Of a DNA stretch of 64,000 nucleotides, positions 43,890 to 53,796 are shown piece by piece. A model generated the notes under the pieces. It saw only the letters and a list, made by a program, of their open reading frames with translations, searched no databases and was not told the origin of the DNA. This DNA comes from Flavobacterium piscinae (GTDB lineage Bacteria > Bacteroidota > Bacteroidia > Flavobacteriales > Flavobacteriaceae), in the NCBI RefSeq assembly GCF_004122145.1, contig NZ_SBKQ01000003.1, positions 1 to 64,000 on the forward strand, given 5' to 3'. Within the stretch, counting starts at the first letter, position 1. The number at the start of each line of letters is the position of its first letter. The position numbers and the translations under genes were made by a program.

Positions 43890-44414
43890 TTAATGCTTTT
43901 CTACAACTTTAATTTCTACTGCTCCGGTTTTCTTTAAAAAATCAGAAAGTTCTTCTTCGTTATCATGGACGGCTACTTCCATTAAAAAGTGGTCATCCGT
44001 TGTTCTAACATCAGGGTTTTCTGCTTGTTTGAAAGGCCATAATTTACTTCTCATATAAAAAGTAATCACCATTAAGTGAGCAGCAAAGAAAACAGTTAAC
44101 TCAAACATGATTGGCACAAATGCCGGCATATTTTCAATGTAACTAAAACTTGGTTTTCCACCTATATCTTGTGGCCAATCTTGAATCATGATAAAATTCA
44201 TCATCCAAGTTGCAATTGAAAGTCCAACACAACCATAAAGGAATGAAGCAATGGCTATTCTGGTTGGTGCAAGTCCCATTGCTTTGTCTAAACCGTGTAC
44301 CGGAAAAGGAGTATAAACCTCTTCAATATGATGATGAGCTTTTCGCGTTTCTTTAACCGCATCCATCAGGATGTCATCATCATTATATAGTGCTTGTATA
44401 ACTTTAGTACTCAT
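43890..44414 (-). CDS. actD: Alternative complex III subunit ActD (DUF3341)
   Basis: This 174-residue protein has two central membrane helices (about 58-80 and 100-122) flanked by a soluble N-terminal part (STKVIQALYNDDDILMDAVK, VYTPFPVHGLDKAMGL) and a hydrophilic tail. This is the DUF3341 architecture of ActD, a peripheral helper subunit of alternative complex III. It is coded between actC and actE. Confidence 0.94.
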   Translation of the reverse strand: MSTKVIQALYNDDDILMDAVKETRKAHHHIEEVYTPFPVHGLDKAMGLAPTRIAIASFLYGCVGLSIATWMMNFIMIQDWPQDIGGKPSFSYIENMPAFVPIMFELTVFFAAHLMVITFYMRSKLWPFKQAENPDVRTTDDHFLMEVAVHDNEEELSDFLKKTGAVEIKVVEKH

Positions 44415-44435
44415 AATTTCTTACTACTAATTATC

Positions 44436-45839
44436 TTAATGATTGTGGTGATCTCCTTCTTGTTCTCTTTTTCTTTTATAATTATCCCCTGAAGATTTCA
44501 AGATAGTTTTAACTTCTGCTTGAGCAATAACAGGGAAGGAACGTGCATATAATAAGAACAATACAAAGAAGAAACCGATTGTTCCAATAAAGATTCCAAT
44601 ATCAACAAATGTTGGAGAGAACATCGTCCAAGAGGATGGAAGATAATCTCTGTGTAATGACGTTACAATAATTACAAAACGTTCAAACCACATTCCGATA
44701 TTTACAACAATTGAAATAACAAAGGAGAACATGATACTGGTTCTTAATTTTTTAAACCACATAAACTGTGGAGAAAAAACGTTACAAGTCATCATCGCCC
44801 AATATGCCCATGCATAAGGACCTGTAGCTCTATTCAAGAAAGCATATTGTTCATATTCTACTCCGGAATACCAAGCTACAAACAACTCAGTAATGTAGGC
44901 CACACCCACAATAGAGCCTGTAATCATGATTACAATATTCATTAATTCGATATGTTGAATGGTAATATATGCTTCTAATTTGGATACTTTACGCATGATA
45001 ATCAACAAGGTGTTTACCATGGCGAATCCAGAGAATACTGCTCCTGCAACGAAATACGGTGGGAAAATGGTAGTATGCCATCCTGGAATTACCGATGTAG
45101 CAAAGTCAAAGGATACAATGGTGTGTACAGAAAGTACAAGAGGAGTTGCTAATCCGGCAAGCACTAAAGATACTTCTTCAAAACGTTGCCAATCTTTTGC
45201 TCTTCCACTCCACCCAAAGGATAAAACGGAATAGATTCTTTTTGTAAAAGGAGTTATTGCTCTGTCTCTTAACATGGCAAAATCAGGAAGTAAACCAGTC
45301 CACCAGAATACTAACGATACAGAAAGATACGTTGAAATTGCAAAAACGTCCCATAGCAAAGGCGAGTTAAAGTTCACCCATAACGAACCAAATTGATTTG
45401 GAATTGGAAGTACCCAATATCCTAACCATGGACGACCCATGTGAATAATTGGGAACAACCCTGCTTGCATTACAGAGAAGATGGTCATCGCTTCGGCAGA
45501 ACGGTTAATAGCCATTCTCCATTTTTGACGGAATAATAAAAGTACCGCAGAAATCAATGTTCCGGCGTGACCGATACCAACCCACCAAACGAAGTTAGTA
45601 ATATCCCAAGCCCAACCAACAGTTTTATTTAATCCCCATGTTCCGATACCGGTAGAAATGGTGTAAATCATACAACCCACTCCCCATAGAAAAGCAGTTA
45701 ATGCAATTGAAAATACAATCCACCATTGTTTATTGGCTCTTCCTTCAACAGGAGCAGCGACATCTACTGTTACATCGTGATAAGATTTATCACCTATAAC
45801 TAAAGGTTTTCTAATGGGTGCTTCGTAGTGAGACGACAT
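44436..45839 (-). CDS. actC: Alternative complex III subunit ActC (NrfD/PsrC-like membrane subunit)
   Basis: This 467-residue protein has about ten membrane helices, family PsrC/NrfD. Typical stretches are GVGCMIYTISTGIGTWGLN, WDITNFVWWVGIGHAGTLISA, SVMQAGLFPIIHMGRPWLGYW and WHTTIFPPYFVAGAVFSGFA. In alternative complex III, ActC and ActF are related membrane subunits and ActC holds the menaquinol oxidation site next to ActB. The C-terminus ends in a short charged tail with histidines. It is coded 36 bases after actB. Confidence 0.95.
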   Translation of the reverse strand: MSSHYEAPIRKPLVIGDKSYHDVTVDVAAPVEGRANKQWWIVFSIALTAFLWGVGCMIYTISTGIGTWGLNKTVGWAWDITNFVWWVGIGHAGTLISAVLLLFRQKWRMAINRSAEAMTIFSVMQAGLFPIIHMGRPWLGYWVLPIPNQFGSLWVNFNSPLLWDVFAISTYLSVSLVFWWTGLLPDFAMLRDRAITPFTKRIYSVLSFGWSGRAKDWQRFEEVSLVLAGLATPLVLSVHTIVSFDFATSVIPGWHTTIFPPYFVAGAVFSGFAMVNTLLIIMRKVSKLEAYITIQHIELMNIVIMITGSIVGVAYITELFVAWYSGVEYEQYAFLNRATGPYAWAYWAMMTCNVFSPQFMWFKKLRTSIMFSFVISIVVNIGMWFERFVIIVTSLHRDYLPSSWTMFSPTFVDIGIFIGTIGFFFVLFLLYARSFPVIAQAEVKTILKSSGDNYKRKREQEGDHHNH

Positions 45840-45875
45840 AATCCTTTATAGTATTTCTTATTAATTAAATTTTAA

Positions 45876-48800
45876 TTATGTATTTCTAACTTTTACGTGG
45901 TAGAATACATTCGGTTTTGTTCCAACATGTTCCAATAAATGATACATTCTATCATCCTCTACTAATTTGGCCACTTCACTTTCTTTATCATTTACGTCGC
46001 CAAACACCATTGCTCCGGTAGAACAAGCATTTGAACAAGCGGTTTGGAATTCGTCTTTGCTTACCGGACGACCTTCTTTCTTCGCTTTTAAGATTGTAGC
46101 TTGCGTCATTTGGATACACATCGAGCATTTTTCCATTACCCCTCTTGAACGAACATTGACATCCGGATTCAACACCATGCGACCTAAATCGTCATTCATG
46201 TGGAAATCGAACTCATTGTTTTTGTTATATAAGAACCAGTTGAAACGACGTACTTTATAAGGACAGTTGTTGGCACAATAACGCGTTCCGACACATCTGT
46301 TGTAAGCCATATGGTTTTGCCCTTGACGACTATGTGACGTTGCAGCAACCGGACAAACTGTTTCACAAGGTGCATGGTTACAATGTTGACACATTACGGG
46401 TTGGAACACCACTTGTGGATTTTCAGCTGGACTTTCCATTTCGCCAAAACCTCCTAAAGATCCTTTTTCTCCAAATAATCCGTCGAACTCTTCTTTTCTC
46501 TTAACATCTTCAGCAAAGGTATCTTCTGAAGAATAATATCTATCAATACGCAACCAATGCATATCTCTACTTCTTCTTACTTCTGATTTTCCGACTACCG
46601 GTACATTATTTTCAGCATGACAAGCGATGACACAAGCCCCGCATCCTGTACATGAATTCAAATCGATTGATAAGTTAAAATGATGTCCAACAGATCTGTC
46701 AAAACTATCCCATAAGTCTACTTTTGTAGCTTCAATTGGTTTGTGATCAATAGAAACCATTGGTGGTGGATTCCACTTCTTAGCATCTTTTTCTGTATTG
46801 AAAATGGTTAACGTGGTTTCTTTGATAATATCTCCACGACCCATTAATGTTTTTTGAGATTGAACTGATGCAAATTCATGTTCACCATCTTCTAAAGTGA
46901 TAGAAACAGTTTGAGTTGCATTAAAACCTTTGTACAAAGCATAGGCATTCACACCTACTTGCATGGCATCTTTTAAGGCCGCTTTTTTACCATAACCAAA
47001 GGCTAAACCTACAGTTCCTTTAGCTTGACCAGGCTGAATGATTACAGGAACTTTTTCCAATTTTGTATTTCCAACCGTTACTGTAACATAACTACCATTA
47101 AGACCTCCATTGGCTACTATTTCATTTTGAGCACCAATTTTCTCAGCATCCGCTTTGGAAATGGTTAAATAGTTGTCCCAAGATACTCTAGTAATTGGGT
47201 CCGGAAATTCTTGTAACCATGGGTTATTGGCTTGCTGCCCGTCTCCCATTCCGGTTTTGGTGTATAAATTTAGTTCAAATGGACTTGATTTTGCTTGTGC
47301 TAAAGCAGAAGCTGCCGAAGAATAATCTGCATTTCCTGCAACATTTGTGGAAGCAGTTGCTGACACAAAAATTCCATCATGAATAGCTTGATTCCAAGTT
47401 TTTCCTGATAAAATTCCAGTTGACCATGTTTCTTTTAAGTAATCATAATAGGTCTTGTCACTTCCGTTCCAAACCAATAAATTATCTTGTAATTGTCGAG
47501 AATTAAACAACGGACGAATGGTTGGTTGTGTAACTCCGTAAGTCCCTTTGATAATTTCAACATCGCCCCAACTTTCCAAATAATGTGGAGCAGGAGCAGC
47601 AATGGTTGTTAAAGAAGCCGTTTCGTCTTCTTTTAAAGAAATTGCTACTGAAAGTTTAGCTTTTTTCAAACCATCTGCAAATGCTTTTCTATCTGCTAAT
47701 GTATAAACCGGATTAACACCACCCATAATCAGTGTGTGTACTTTACCGGCATTCAAATCCGCTACCAACTGTGCTACAGCTTGATTAGAACCTTTTCTAA
47801 TTTGACGGGTTTGATTTGGGTTAAATGCTTCACTGTTCAATTTAGCATTAATCGCTAAAACTAACATTTGGGCATTTTTATCATCGATACCGGAAACTAA
47901 AACTCCTTTGGAACCCGATTGATTTAATTGTTCTGCAATTTTTGTGATTTCAGCATCGTTTGCCAATTTTCCAACTGAAACAGGAGATCCAGTAACTAAA
48001 CTGAAAATTTTAACTAAAGCTAATTTTTGTTCTGCCGTTGACATCGGAATTCTTTTGTCTGCCGCAGCTCCGGATAATGTCATATTCGCTTCTAATTGAA
48101 TATGTTTTGACATTTTTCCTTGTTTTGGCACTCTTCCTTGAGCATATCCTTTATCATAACCGCCACCTTGCCAATCACCTAAGAAATCTGCTCCAACGGA
48201 AACTATAGTTGATGCTTTTGAAAAATCATATTCTGCTAAGGCTCTTTCCCCATAAACTGCTTCAAATGCATCTAAGGCTTCTGAAGAAGAAACAGCATCA
48301 TAAATCACATGTTTTGCTGATGGATTATTTGTTATAAATTCAGCTATTAATTTATCAGTAGAAGGACTTGCTAAAGTTCCGGTTAAAAGAACAACTTGAC
48401 TGCCGGTTGCTTTTGCATCAGCTAAACTAGCTTTTACTTTAGCATCAACTTCTGACCAAGAGGTATCTTTTTGGTTCATTTTAGGTTGCTTCAAACGCAT
48501 GTTGTCATACATCGACAAAACCGAAGCATGAACACGAGCATTGGCACTAAAAGTAGCCCCTTCAATGGTATTGTTTTCAATTTTAATCGGACGTCCTTCG
48601 CGAGTTTTTACTAAAATATTAGCAAAGTCAAAACCGTCAAACATGGTTGTGGCATAGTAATCCGCAATCCCCGGAATAATTTGCTCCGGTTGCACCACAT
48701 AAGGAATTGATTTGATAACCGGTCCTTCACAAGCGGCCAATGAAGCGGCAGCTGTGCTAAAACCCACATATTTTAAGAAATCACGTCTTGAAGTAGAAGA

Positions 48801-48941
48801 ATTAGACAAACTGTCTTTATCTCCCAAAAACTCATCCGTTGGAATTGGCTCCACGAACTCATTGTTTCTTAACGTCTCAACAATAGAACTTTTATCGTTT
48901 AGCTCTTCAACACTTTTCCAGTATTTTTTGTTTGATGACAT
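45876..48941 (-). CDS. actB: Alternative complex III subunit ActB (molybdopterin-oxidoreductase-like, iron-sulfur)
   Basis: This 1021-residue fusion has a molybdopterin-oxidoreductase-like part (about 60-740, without a visible molybdenum-ligand motif) and a C-terminal four-cluster ferredoxin-like part (CTGCGACVIACH, CQHCNHAPCETVCP, CVGTRYCANNCP, CSMCIQ with CSNACSTGAM). The N-terminus carries a Tat-type motif, STSRRDFLKYVGFSTAAASL, preceded by about 50 residues. This is the TAT-variant-translocated form described for Bacteroidota. It passes electrons from the quinol site to the heme subunits. It lies 28 bases after actA. Confidence 0.95.
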   Translation of the reverse strand: MSSNKKYWKSVEELNDKSSIVETLRNNEFVEPIPTDEFLGDKDSLSNSSTSRRDFLKYVGFSTAAASLAACEGPVIKSIPYVVQPEQIIPGIADYYATTMFDGFDFANILVKTREGRPIKIENNTIEGATFSANARVHASVLSMYDNMRLKQPKMNQKDTSWSEVDAKVKASLADAKATGSQVVLLTGTLASPSTDKLIAEFITNNPSAKHVIYDAVSSSEALDAFEAVYGERALAEYDFSKASTIVSVGADFLGDWQGGGYDKGYAQGRVPKQGKMSKHIQLEANMTLSGAAADKRIPMSTAEQKLALVKIFSLVTGSPVSVGKLANDAEITKIAEQLNQSGSKGVLVSGIDDKNAQMLVLAINAKLNSEAFNPNQTRQIRKGSNQAVAQLVADLNAGKVHTLIMGGVNPVYTLADRKAFADGLKKAKLSVAISLKEDETASLTTIAAPAPHYLESWGDVEIIKGTYGVTQPTIRPLFNSRQLQDNLLVWNGSDKTYYDYLKETWSTGILSGKTWNQAIHDGIFVSATASTNVAGNADYSSAASALAQAKSSPFELNLYTKTGMGDGQQANNPWLQEFPDPITRVSWDNYLTISKADAEKIGAQNEIVANGGLNGSYVTVTVGNTKLEKVPVIIQPGQAKGTVGLAFGYGKKAALKDAMQVGVNAYALYKGFNATQTVSITLEDGEHEFASVQSQKTLMGRGDIIKETTLTIFNTEKDAKKWNPPPMVSIDHKPIEATKVDLWDSFDRSVGHHFNLSIDLNSCTGCGACVIACHAENNVPVVGKSEVRRSRDMHWLRIDRYYSSEDTFAEDVKRKEEFDGLFGEKGSLGGFGEMESPAENPQVVFQPVMCQHCNHAPCETVCPVAATSHSRQGQNHMAYNRCVGTRYCANNCPYKVRRFNWFLYNKNNEFDFHMNDDLGRMVLNPDVNVRSRGVMEKCSMCIQMTQATILKAKKEGRPVSKDEFQTACSNACSTGAMVFGDVNDKESEVAKLVEDDRMYHLLEHVGTKPNVFYHVKVRNT

Positions 48942-48969
48942 ACTGTATATATATTAGCTTCTTAATTAA

Positions 48970-50301
48970 TTAATAGTGACATTTTCCACATTCTAAACCT
49001 CCCATTTGTGCAGCTGTTAATTTGTCTACACCATATTTTTTAGAAAGTTCTTCGTGAATCTTTTTGTAGTAATCATTATCTTGTAATTTCACATCGGTTT
49101 CTCTGTGACAGTTGATACACCATCCCATGGTTAACGGAGCGAATTGTTTTTGATACTCATACTCTTCAACCGGACCATGACAGGTTTGACATTCAATTCC
49201 GCCTACGGTAACGTGTTGAGCGTGATTAAAATAAACTAAATCCGGCAAGTTGTGAATACGCACCCATTTTACAGGTTGTGTTTTCCCGGTATATTTTTGA
49301 TTGGCTTTATCCCAACCCACTGCATCATATAATTTTTGAATTTCTATGTTGTAATCAACCCCATATTCTTTTCCTTCTGCCAAAGTAGATTCAGCAACCT
49401 CTGAAATATTTTTATGACAGTTCATACAAACATTTAAAGAAGGAATTCCGGAATGCTTACTCTCTCTTGCTGAAGAGTGACAATATTTACAATCAATACC
49501 GTTATCACCGGCATGAATTCTGTGGGAATAATGTATTGGTTGGATCGGCTCATAGTTTTGATCTACACCAATCTGCATAAACCATCCGTAAGCAAAATAG
49601 GCACTTGAAAGTAAAAGGAATATAACAGTTACTAATACTAAAAATTGATTTTTAGCAAAGGCTTTCCAAATTGGTAATGATTTTTCTTTTTGAATCGCTT
49701 CTATTCCATTGGCTTTTGCAATTTTCGATAACACATTATTAACTAAGAAAAGCATAACCACTAACATGGCCAATACTAAAGCAAGAGCACCAAGGATTAC
49801 CTCATTTGAAATCCCGCCTCCTTCAACTTTTCCACCAGGCACAGCGGCAACATCAACTACCGGTGCAGGAATCGGCTCCATCGTGTAAGCAATGATATTA
49901 TCAATATCTGCATTAGACAATTGAGGAAAAGCCGTCATAGGTGACTGATTGAATTCATTAAAGATCTTATTAGCTCTTTCGTCTCCGGATTTAATTAAAT
50001 CGGCACTGTTACGAATCCATTTATACAACCATTCTTTTTCATATTTATCACCTACCCCACGCAAAGCTGGACCGGTCATTTTTGCATCTAACTTGTGACA
50101 GGCGGCACACTGAGCATTAAACAATGCTTTTCCGGCGGCAGCATCACCCGAGGCAGCAGCGGCAACGGGAGCAGCAGCGGCAGGTTCAGCAGCTGGAGCT
50201 GCGGCTTCTTGAGCAAAAATTTGAATAGAAAAAGTTAGCACGAAAGCTAAACTGAACAGTAGAACTCTTGAAATCGAATTAGGGTTACCCACCTTTTTCA
50301 T
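48970..50301 (-). CDS. actA: Alternative complex III subunit ActA fused to an N-terminal cytochrome c domain
   Basis: This 443-residue protein has a signal peptide, an Ala/Pro-rich linker (about 30-50) and a mono-heme cytochrome domain (CAACHK, with M ligand region in SPMTAFPQLSN). One membrane helix follows (about 165-187), then a second (213-237), then a penta-heme domain with CKYCH, CMNCH, CQTCH, CINCH and CGKCH. Six CxxCH motifs are visible in total. ActA is the multiheme electron-transfer subunit; the extra N-terminal domain makes it larger than a penta-heme-only form. It is the first gene of the operon. Confidence 0.94.
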   Translation of the reverse strand: MKKVGNPNSISRVLLFSLAFVLTFSIQIFAQEAAAPAAEPAAAAPVAAAASGDAAAGKALFNAQCAACHKLDAKMTGPALRGVGDKYEKEWLYKWIRNSADLIKSGDERANKIFNEFNQSPMTAFPQLSNADIDNIIAYTMEPIPAPVVDVAAVPGGKVEGGGISNEVILGALALVLAMLVVMLFLVNNVLSKIAKANGIEAIQKEKSLPIWKAFAKNQFLVLVTVIFLLLSSAYFAYGWFMQIGVDQNYEPIQPIHYSHRIHAGDNGIDCKYCHSSARESKHSGIPSLNVCMNCHKNISEVAESTLAEGKEYGVDYNIEIQKLYDAVGWDKANQKYTGKTQPVKWVRIHNLPDLVYFNHAQHVTVGGIECQTCHGPVEEYEYQKQFAPLTMGWCINCHRETDVKLQDNDYYKKIHEELSKKYGVDKLTAAQMGGLECGKCHY

Positions 50302-50387
50302 ATATTGAATATAATTTGTCGACTAAATTTTGGTATGATTTTTTCTGTAGTTCTAAATAAAAATGTACATTTTATTTTAAACTCCGA

Positions 50388-50417
50388 CAAAAATACGACT
50401 TATGAACTATTCTCAAA
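50388..50417 (-). promoter_or_regulatory. Promoter of the actABCDEF-coxBA operon
   Basis: On the minus strand TTTG (50417-50414), 18 bases, then TATTTTTG (50395-50388) give a complete Bacteroidota promoter. The leader to actA is about 80 bases. All eight genes downstream are closely spaced with no other terminator until 38882. Confidence 0.7.
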
Positions 50418-50472
50418 ACCTTAAAATAGCCTTAAATAGTAATTTATATTTATTCTAAATAATATTTATTGT

Positions 50473-50501
50473 TTTGTTTTATTTCATATCCATTACATTT
50501 G
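50473..50501 (+). promoter_or_regulatory. Promoter of the SPOR-domain gene
   Basis: TTTG (50473-50476), 17 bases, then TACATTTG (50494-50501) form a full Bacteroidota promoter. It places the transcript start just before the ATG at 50520 and excludes the in-frame TTG at 50469 as a start. Confidence 0.7.
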
Positions 50502-50519
50502 CATAAAAATCAATTCATT

Positions 50520-50909
50520 ATGTTATCAAAAGAACAAAAAAAAATGTTTTACTCCCTGATTTTGCTTGTTTTATTATTTACAAATTATGAAGTTTTCGCA
50601 CAAACTACGACTGTGGAACAAGATGCAAAATTCGAACAATTGTTAAATGAAAAAAGGAAGGTAAATGCATCGTTGACGGTAAATGATCGATGGAAAATTC
50701 AAATTTTTACTGGAAATAATGAAAATTCAAAAAAGGAGCTCATTGCATTTAAAAGAGAAAATAAGGACTTTGATGCTACTATCGTTTTTCATACTCCTGT
50801 ATATAAAGTTTGGGTTGGAAATTATAAAACTAGAATTGAAGCGGAAAGAAATTTAAAAGAATTGAAAGCTAAATATCCGAATGCTTTTTTGATCAAACCG
50901 AATAAATAA
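50520..50909 (+). CDS. SPOR domain-containing exported protein
   Basis: This 129-residue protein has an N-terminal signal or anchor (KKMFYSLILLVLLFTNYEVFAQ) and a C-terminal SPOR-type domain (WKIQIFTGNNENSKKELIAFKR, YKVWVGNYKTRIEAERNLKELK). The pattern is Q-I-x ... V-x-V-G-x-(Y/F), residues typical of peptidoglycan-glycan-strand binding domains. SPOR proteins gather at division or other sites with denuded peptidoglycan. Single gene with its own promoter and terminator. Confidence 0.88.
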   Translation: MLSKEQKKMFYSLILLVLLFTNYEVFAQTTTVEQDAKFEQLLNEKRKVNASLTVNDRWKIQIFTGNNENSKKELIAFKRENKDFDATIVFHTPVYKVWVGNYKTRIEAERNLKELKAKYPNAFLIKPNK

Positions 50910-50930
50910 CCGTCAATACATAAAACAAAA

Positions 50931-50955
50931 AATCCCGAATAATCGGGATTTTTTT
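50931..50955. terminator. Bidirectional terminator between the SPOR gene and infB
   Basis: Stem AATCCCGA (50931-50938) with TCGGGATT (50943-50950) has an ATAA loop, with T-runs on the right and A-runs on the left. It serves the convergent SPOR and rimP-nusA-infB transcripts. Confidence 0.9.
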
Positions 50956-50962
50956 ATACATA

Positions 50963-53761
50963 CTATTTCAGTTTTTTCTTAACTTCTACTTGGCTGAACG
51001 ATTCGATTAAATCGCCTATCTCAATGTCGTTGTAGCCTTTAATTTGCATACCACAATCATATCCTTTGGAAACCTCTTTCACATCATCTTTAAAACGTTT
51101 AAGAGCAACAAGTTCACCGGTGTAAATTACCACACCTTCTCTTATTAATCTAATTTTAGAACTTCGGATTATTTTTCCATCAATAACCATACAACCGGCA
51201 ATGGTTCCTACTTTAGATATTTTGAATGTTTCACGGATTTCGGCTGTACCTGAAATTTCTTCTTTCAATTCAGGGGACAACATTCCTTCCATCGCATCTT
51301 TCAAATCATCAATTGCATCATAGATAATTGAGTAGGTTTTGATATCAATTTCTTCTTTATCAGCTAATTGTTTAGCATTTCCGGCAGGACGAACATTAAA
51401 TCCAATAATGATGGCATCGGAAGCGGAAGCTAACAATACATCGGATTCGGTGATGGCACCTACTCCTTTATGAATAATTTTGATTTGAATTTCTTCTGTT
51501 GATAATTTTGAGAAGGAATCTGAAAGAGCTTCTACAGAACCATCCACGTCACCTTTCAAAATAATATTCAACTCTTTAAACTGGCCTAAAGCAATACGTC
51601 TTCCAATTTCTGCCAAGGTAATGTGTTTTTGCGTTCGAACCGATTGCTCACGCATCAATTGTGAACGTTTTGCCGCAATTTGTTTTGCCTCACGTTCGTC
51701 TTCAAACACATTGAATTTATCACCCGCAGTTGGAGCACCATCTAATCCTAAAATAGAAATTGGAGTTGATGGACCTGCTTCTTTAATGCTGTTACCACGT
51801 TCATCATGCATTGCTTTCACTTTACCATGATTTTTTCCTGCCAACACATAATCGCCAATTTTAACTGTTCCGGCTTGCACCAAAACCGTTGAAATATATC
51901 CTTTTCCTTTATCCAAATAAGCTTCCACTACTGTTCCTACAGCTGGTTTATTTGGATTTGCTTTTAGATCTAATAATTCGGCTTCCAATAAAACTTTTTC
52001 AAGTAATTCTTTTACTCCAATTCCCATTTTAGCAGAAATATCATGCGATTGAATTTTTCCACCCCAATCTTCCACCAATAAATTCATTCCGGCTAATTTT
52101 TCTTTAATTTTTTCCGGATTAGCATTTGGTTTGTCTACCTTATTAATGGCAAAAATCATAGGAACGCCTGCTGCTTGAGCATGACTGATAGCTTCTTTGG
52201 TTTGAGGCATGATATCATCGTCAGCGGCAATTACAATAATTGCAATATCCGTTAACTGAGCACCACGAGCACGCATGGCGGTAAACGCTTCGTGACCCGG
52301 TGTATCTAAGAAGGCTATTTTTTGACCGTTTTCTAACGTTACACCATATGCTCCGATATGCTGTGTAATACCTCCAGATTCACCGGCGATTACATTTGCT
52401 TTACGAATATAATCCAGCAAAGAAGTTTTACCATGGTCAACGTGACCCATTACAGTAACGATTGGAGCTCTGTGCACCAAATCTTCTTCTTTATCTTCCA
52501 CTACCTCAATAGCATCTTCTATATCAGTGGTAATGAATTCTACTTCATAGCCAAATTCATCAGCTACAATAGATAAGGTTTCTGCATCCAAACGTTGATT
52601 CATGGTTACCATGATTCCCAAAGACATACAAGTTCCGATAACTTTAGTAATTGGAACATCCATCATTGTAGCAATTTCACCAACGGTAACAAATTCTGTT
52701 ACTTTGATGGTTTTGCTTCCTTCCTCGATTGCTTTTAATTCTTCATCCGAACGTTGACGGTGCGAATCTCTTTTATCTCTTCGGTATTTTGCCGCTTTAC
52801 TTTTATTTCCTTTTCCTTGAAGTTTTTCTAAGGTTTCGCGGATTTGCTTTTGAACTTCTTCTTCTGTTGGCTCCACTTTGGCTACTATTGCCGGGCGAGC
52901 ACCTTTATTGAATCCAGGTCGAATTGCTTGACCGGGACGAGGTGGACCACCTTGAATATTGCCGGAATTTTGTCCTCCCGGTGCTCCGGGTTTAGTTTGA
53001 ATTCTTTTTCTTTTATTTTTATTTGTATCATTAGAACCCGCAGCTTGTGTAGCCGATCGAGGTTGAATTTTTGGTTCTTCCTTTTTCTTTTTTGGCTTTT
53101 CAAACTGAGACAAATCGATTTTTTGTCCCGTGATAGTCGCTCCTGATAACTTTTGATATTGCGTTTCAAATTTTTCATCCCCCGGAGCGGCAGGATTTGG
53201 AGTAATAGCCGGTTTCTTGGTTTCATCCTCTTTTTGGACAACCGGTTTTGGTTCATTTTTTTCAGAAGCAACTTTTGGTTTATCTTCCTCAAATGGTTTT
53301 TCCTGAACAGTTTCGTCTGATTTTACAAGTCCTTCTGTCGGTACAGACTTAACTTCTGCTCCTTTTTCAGTTTCCTGAACAGGTTGCTTTTTGGGCTCTA
53401 AATTAATTTTACCTACTTGTTTTGGTCCGGAAACATTTGCTTTCGCCTTAATCACTTCCTGTTGTTGTTTCAAAAGCTCTTCTTCTTGCTTTTTCTGCAA
53501 CTCCAATTCTTTTTCTCTTTCTATACGAAGAGCTTCTTTTTCTTTTCTTTTTTCTTCACTCACTTCTTTAGAAGCTTCTTTATTCCCTTTATCGCCGGCA
53601 AATTCATTACAAAGAATTGAATATTCACTTTCGGAGATTTTTGTGTTTGGACTGGCTTCAATAGAAACTCCTTTGTCTTTTAAATAATCGACAGCTCTCT
53701 CCAAAGAAATATTTAATTCCCTTAAAACTTTATTAATTCTTATGTTCTTTTCTTCAGACAT
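50963..53761 (-). CDS. infB: Translation initiation factor IF-2
   Basis: This 932-residue GTPase brings initiator tRNA to the 30S subunit. The N-terminal IF2N helix ([23 protein letters not shown]) is followed by a long Lys/Glu/Pro-rich linker (about 70-330). The second IF2N region ([18 protein letters not shown]) precedes the G domain: [46 protein letters not shown]. Domains II-IV end with [10 protein letters not shown]. It is the last gene of the rimP-nusA-infB operon. Confidence 0.97.
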   Translation of the reverse strand: MSEEKNIRINKVLRELNISLERAVDYLKDKGVSIEASPNTKISESEYSILCNEFAGDKGNKEASKEVSEEKRKEKEALRIEREKELELQKKQEEELLKQQQEVIKAKANVSGPKQVGKINLEPKKQPVQETEKGAEVKSVPTEGLVKSDETVQEKPFEEDKPKVASEKNEPKPVVQKEDETKKPAITPNPAAPGDEKFETQYQKLSGATITGQKIDLSQFEKPKKKKEEPKIQPRSATQAAGSNDTNKNKRKRIQTKPGAPGGQNSGNIQGGPPRPGQAIRPGFNKGARPAIVAKVEPTEEEVQKQIRETLEKLQGKGNKSKAAKYRRDKRDSHRQRSDEELKAIEEGSKTIKVTEFVTVGEIATMMDVPITKVIGTCMSLGIMVTMNQRLDAETLSIVADEFGYEVEFITTDIEDAIEVVEDKEEDLVHRAPIVTVMGHVDHGKTSLLDYIRKANVIAGESGGITQHIGAYGVTLENGQKIAFLDTPGHEAFTAMRARGAQLTDIAIIVIAADDDIMPQTKEAISHAQAAGVPMIFAINKVDKPNANPEKIKEKLAGMNLLVEDWGGKIQSHDISAKMGIGVKELLEKVLLEAELLDLKANPNKPAVGTVVEAYLDKGKGYISTVLVQAGTVKIGDYVLAGKNHGKVKAMHDERGNSIKEAGPSTPISILGLDGAPTAGDKFNVFEDEREAKQIAAKRSQLMREQSVRTQKHITLAEIGRRIALGQFKELNIILKGDVDGSVEALSDSFSKLSTEEIQIKIIHKGVGAITESDVLLASASDAIIIGFNVRPAGNAKQLADKEEIDIKTYSIIYDAIDDLKDAMEGMLSPELKEEISGTAEIRETFKISKVGTIAGCMVIDGKIIRSSKIRLIREGVVIYTGELVALKRFKDDVKEVSKGYDCGMQIKGYNDIEIGDLIESFSQVEVKKKLK

Positions 53762-53796
53762 ATATTTTTTTTAGTGTGTGTTCGTTTTTGTGAAGT

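Noticed and set aside
52885..53292. 135-codon open frame inside infB
   Set aside because: Same strand, different frame in the Lys/Glu/Pro-rich linker of IF-2; low-complexity composition explains the open frame.
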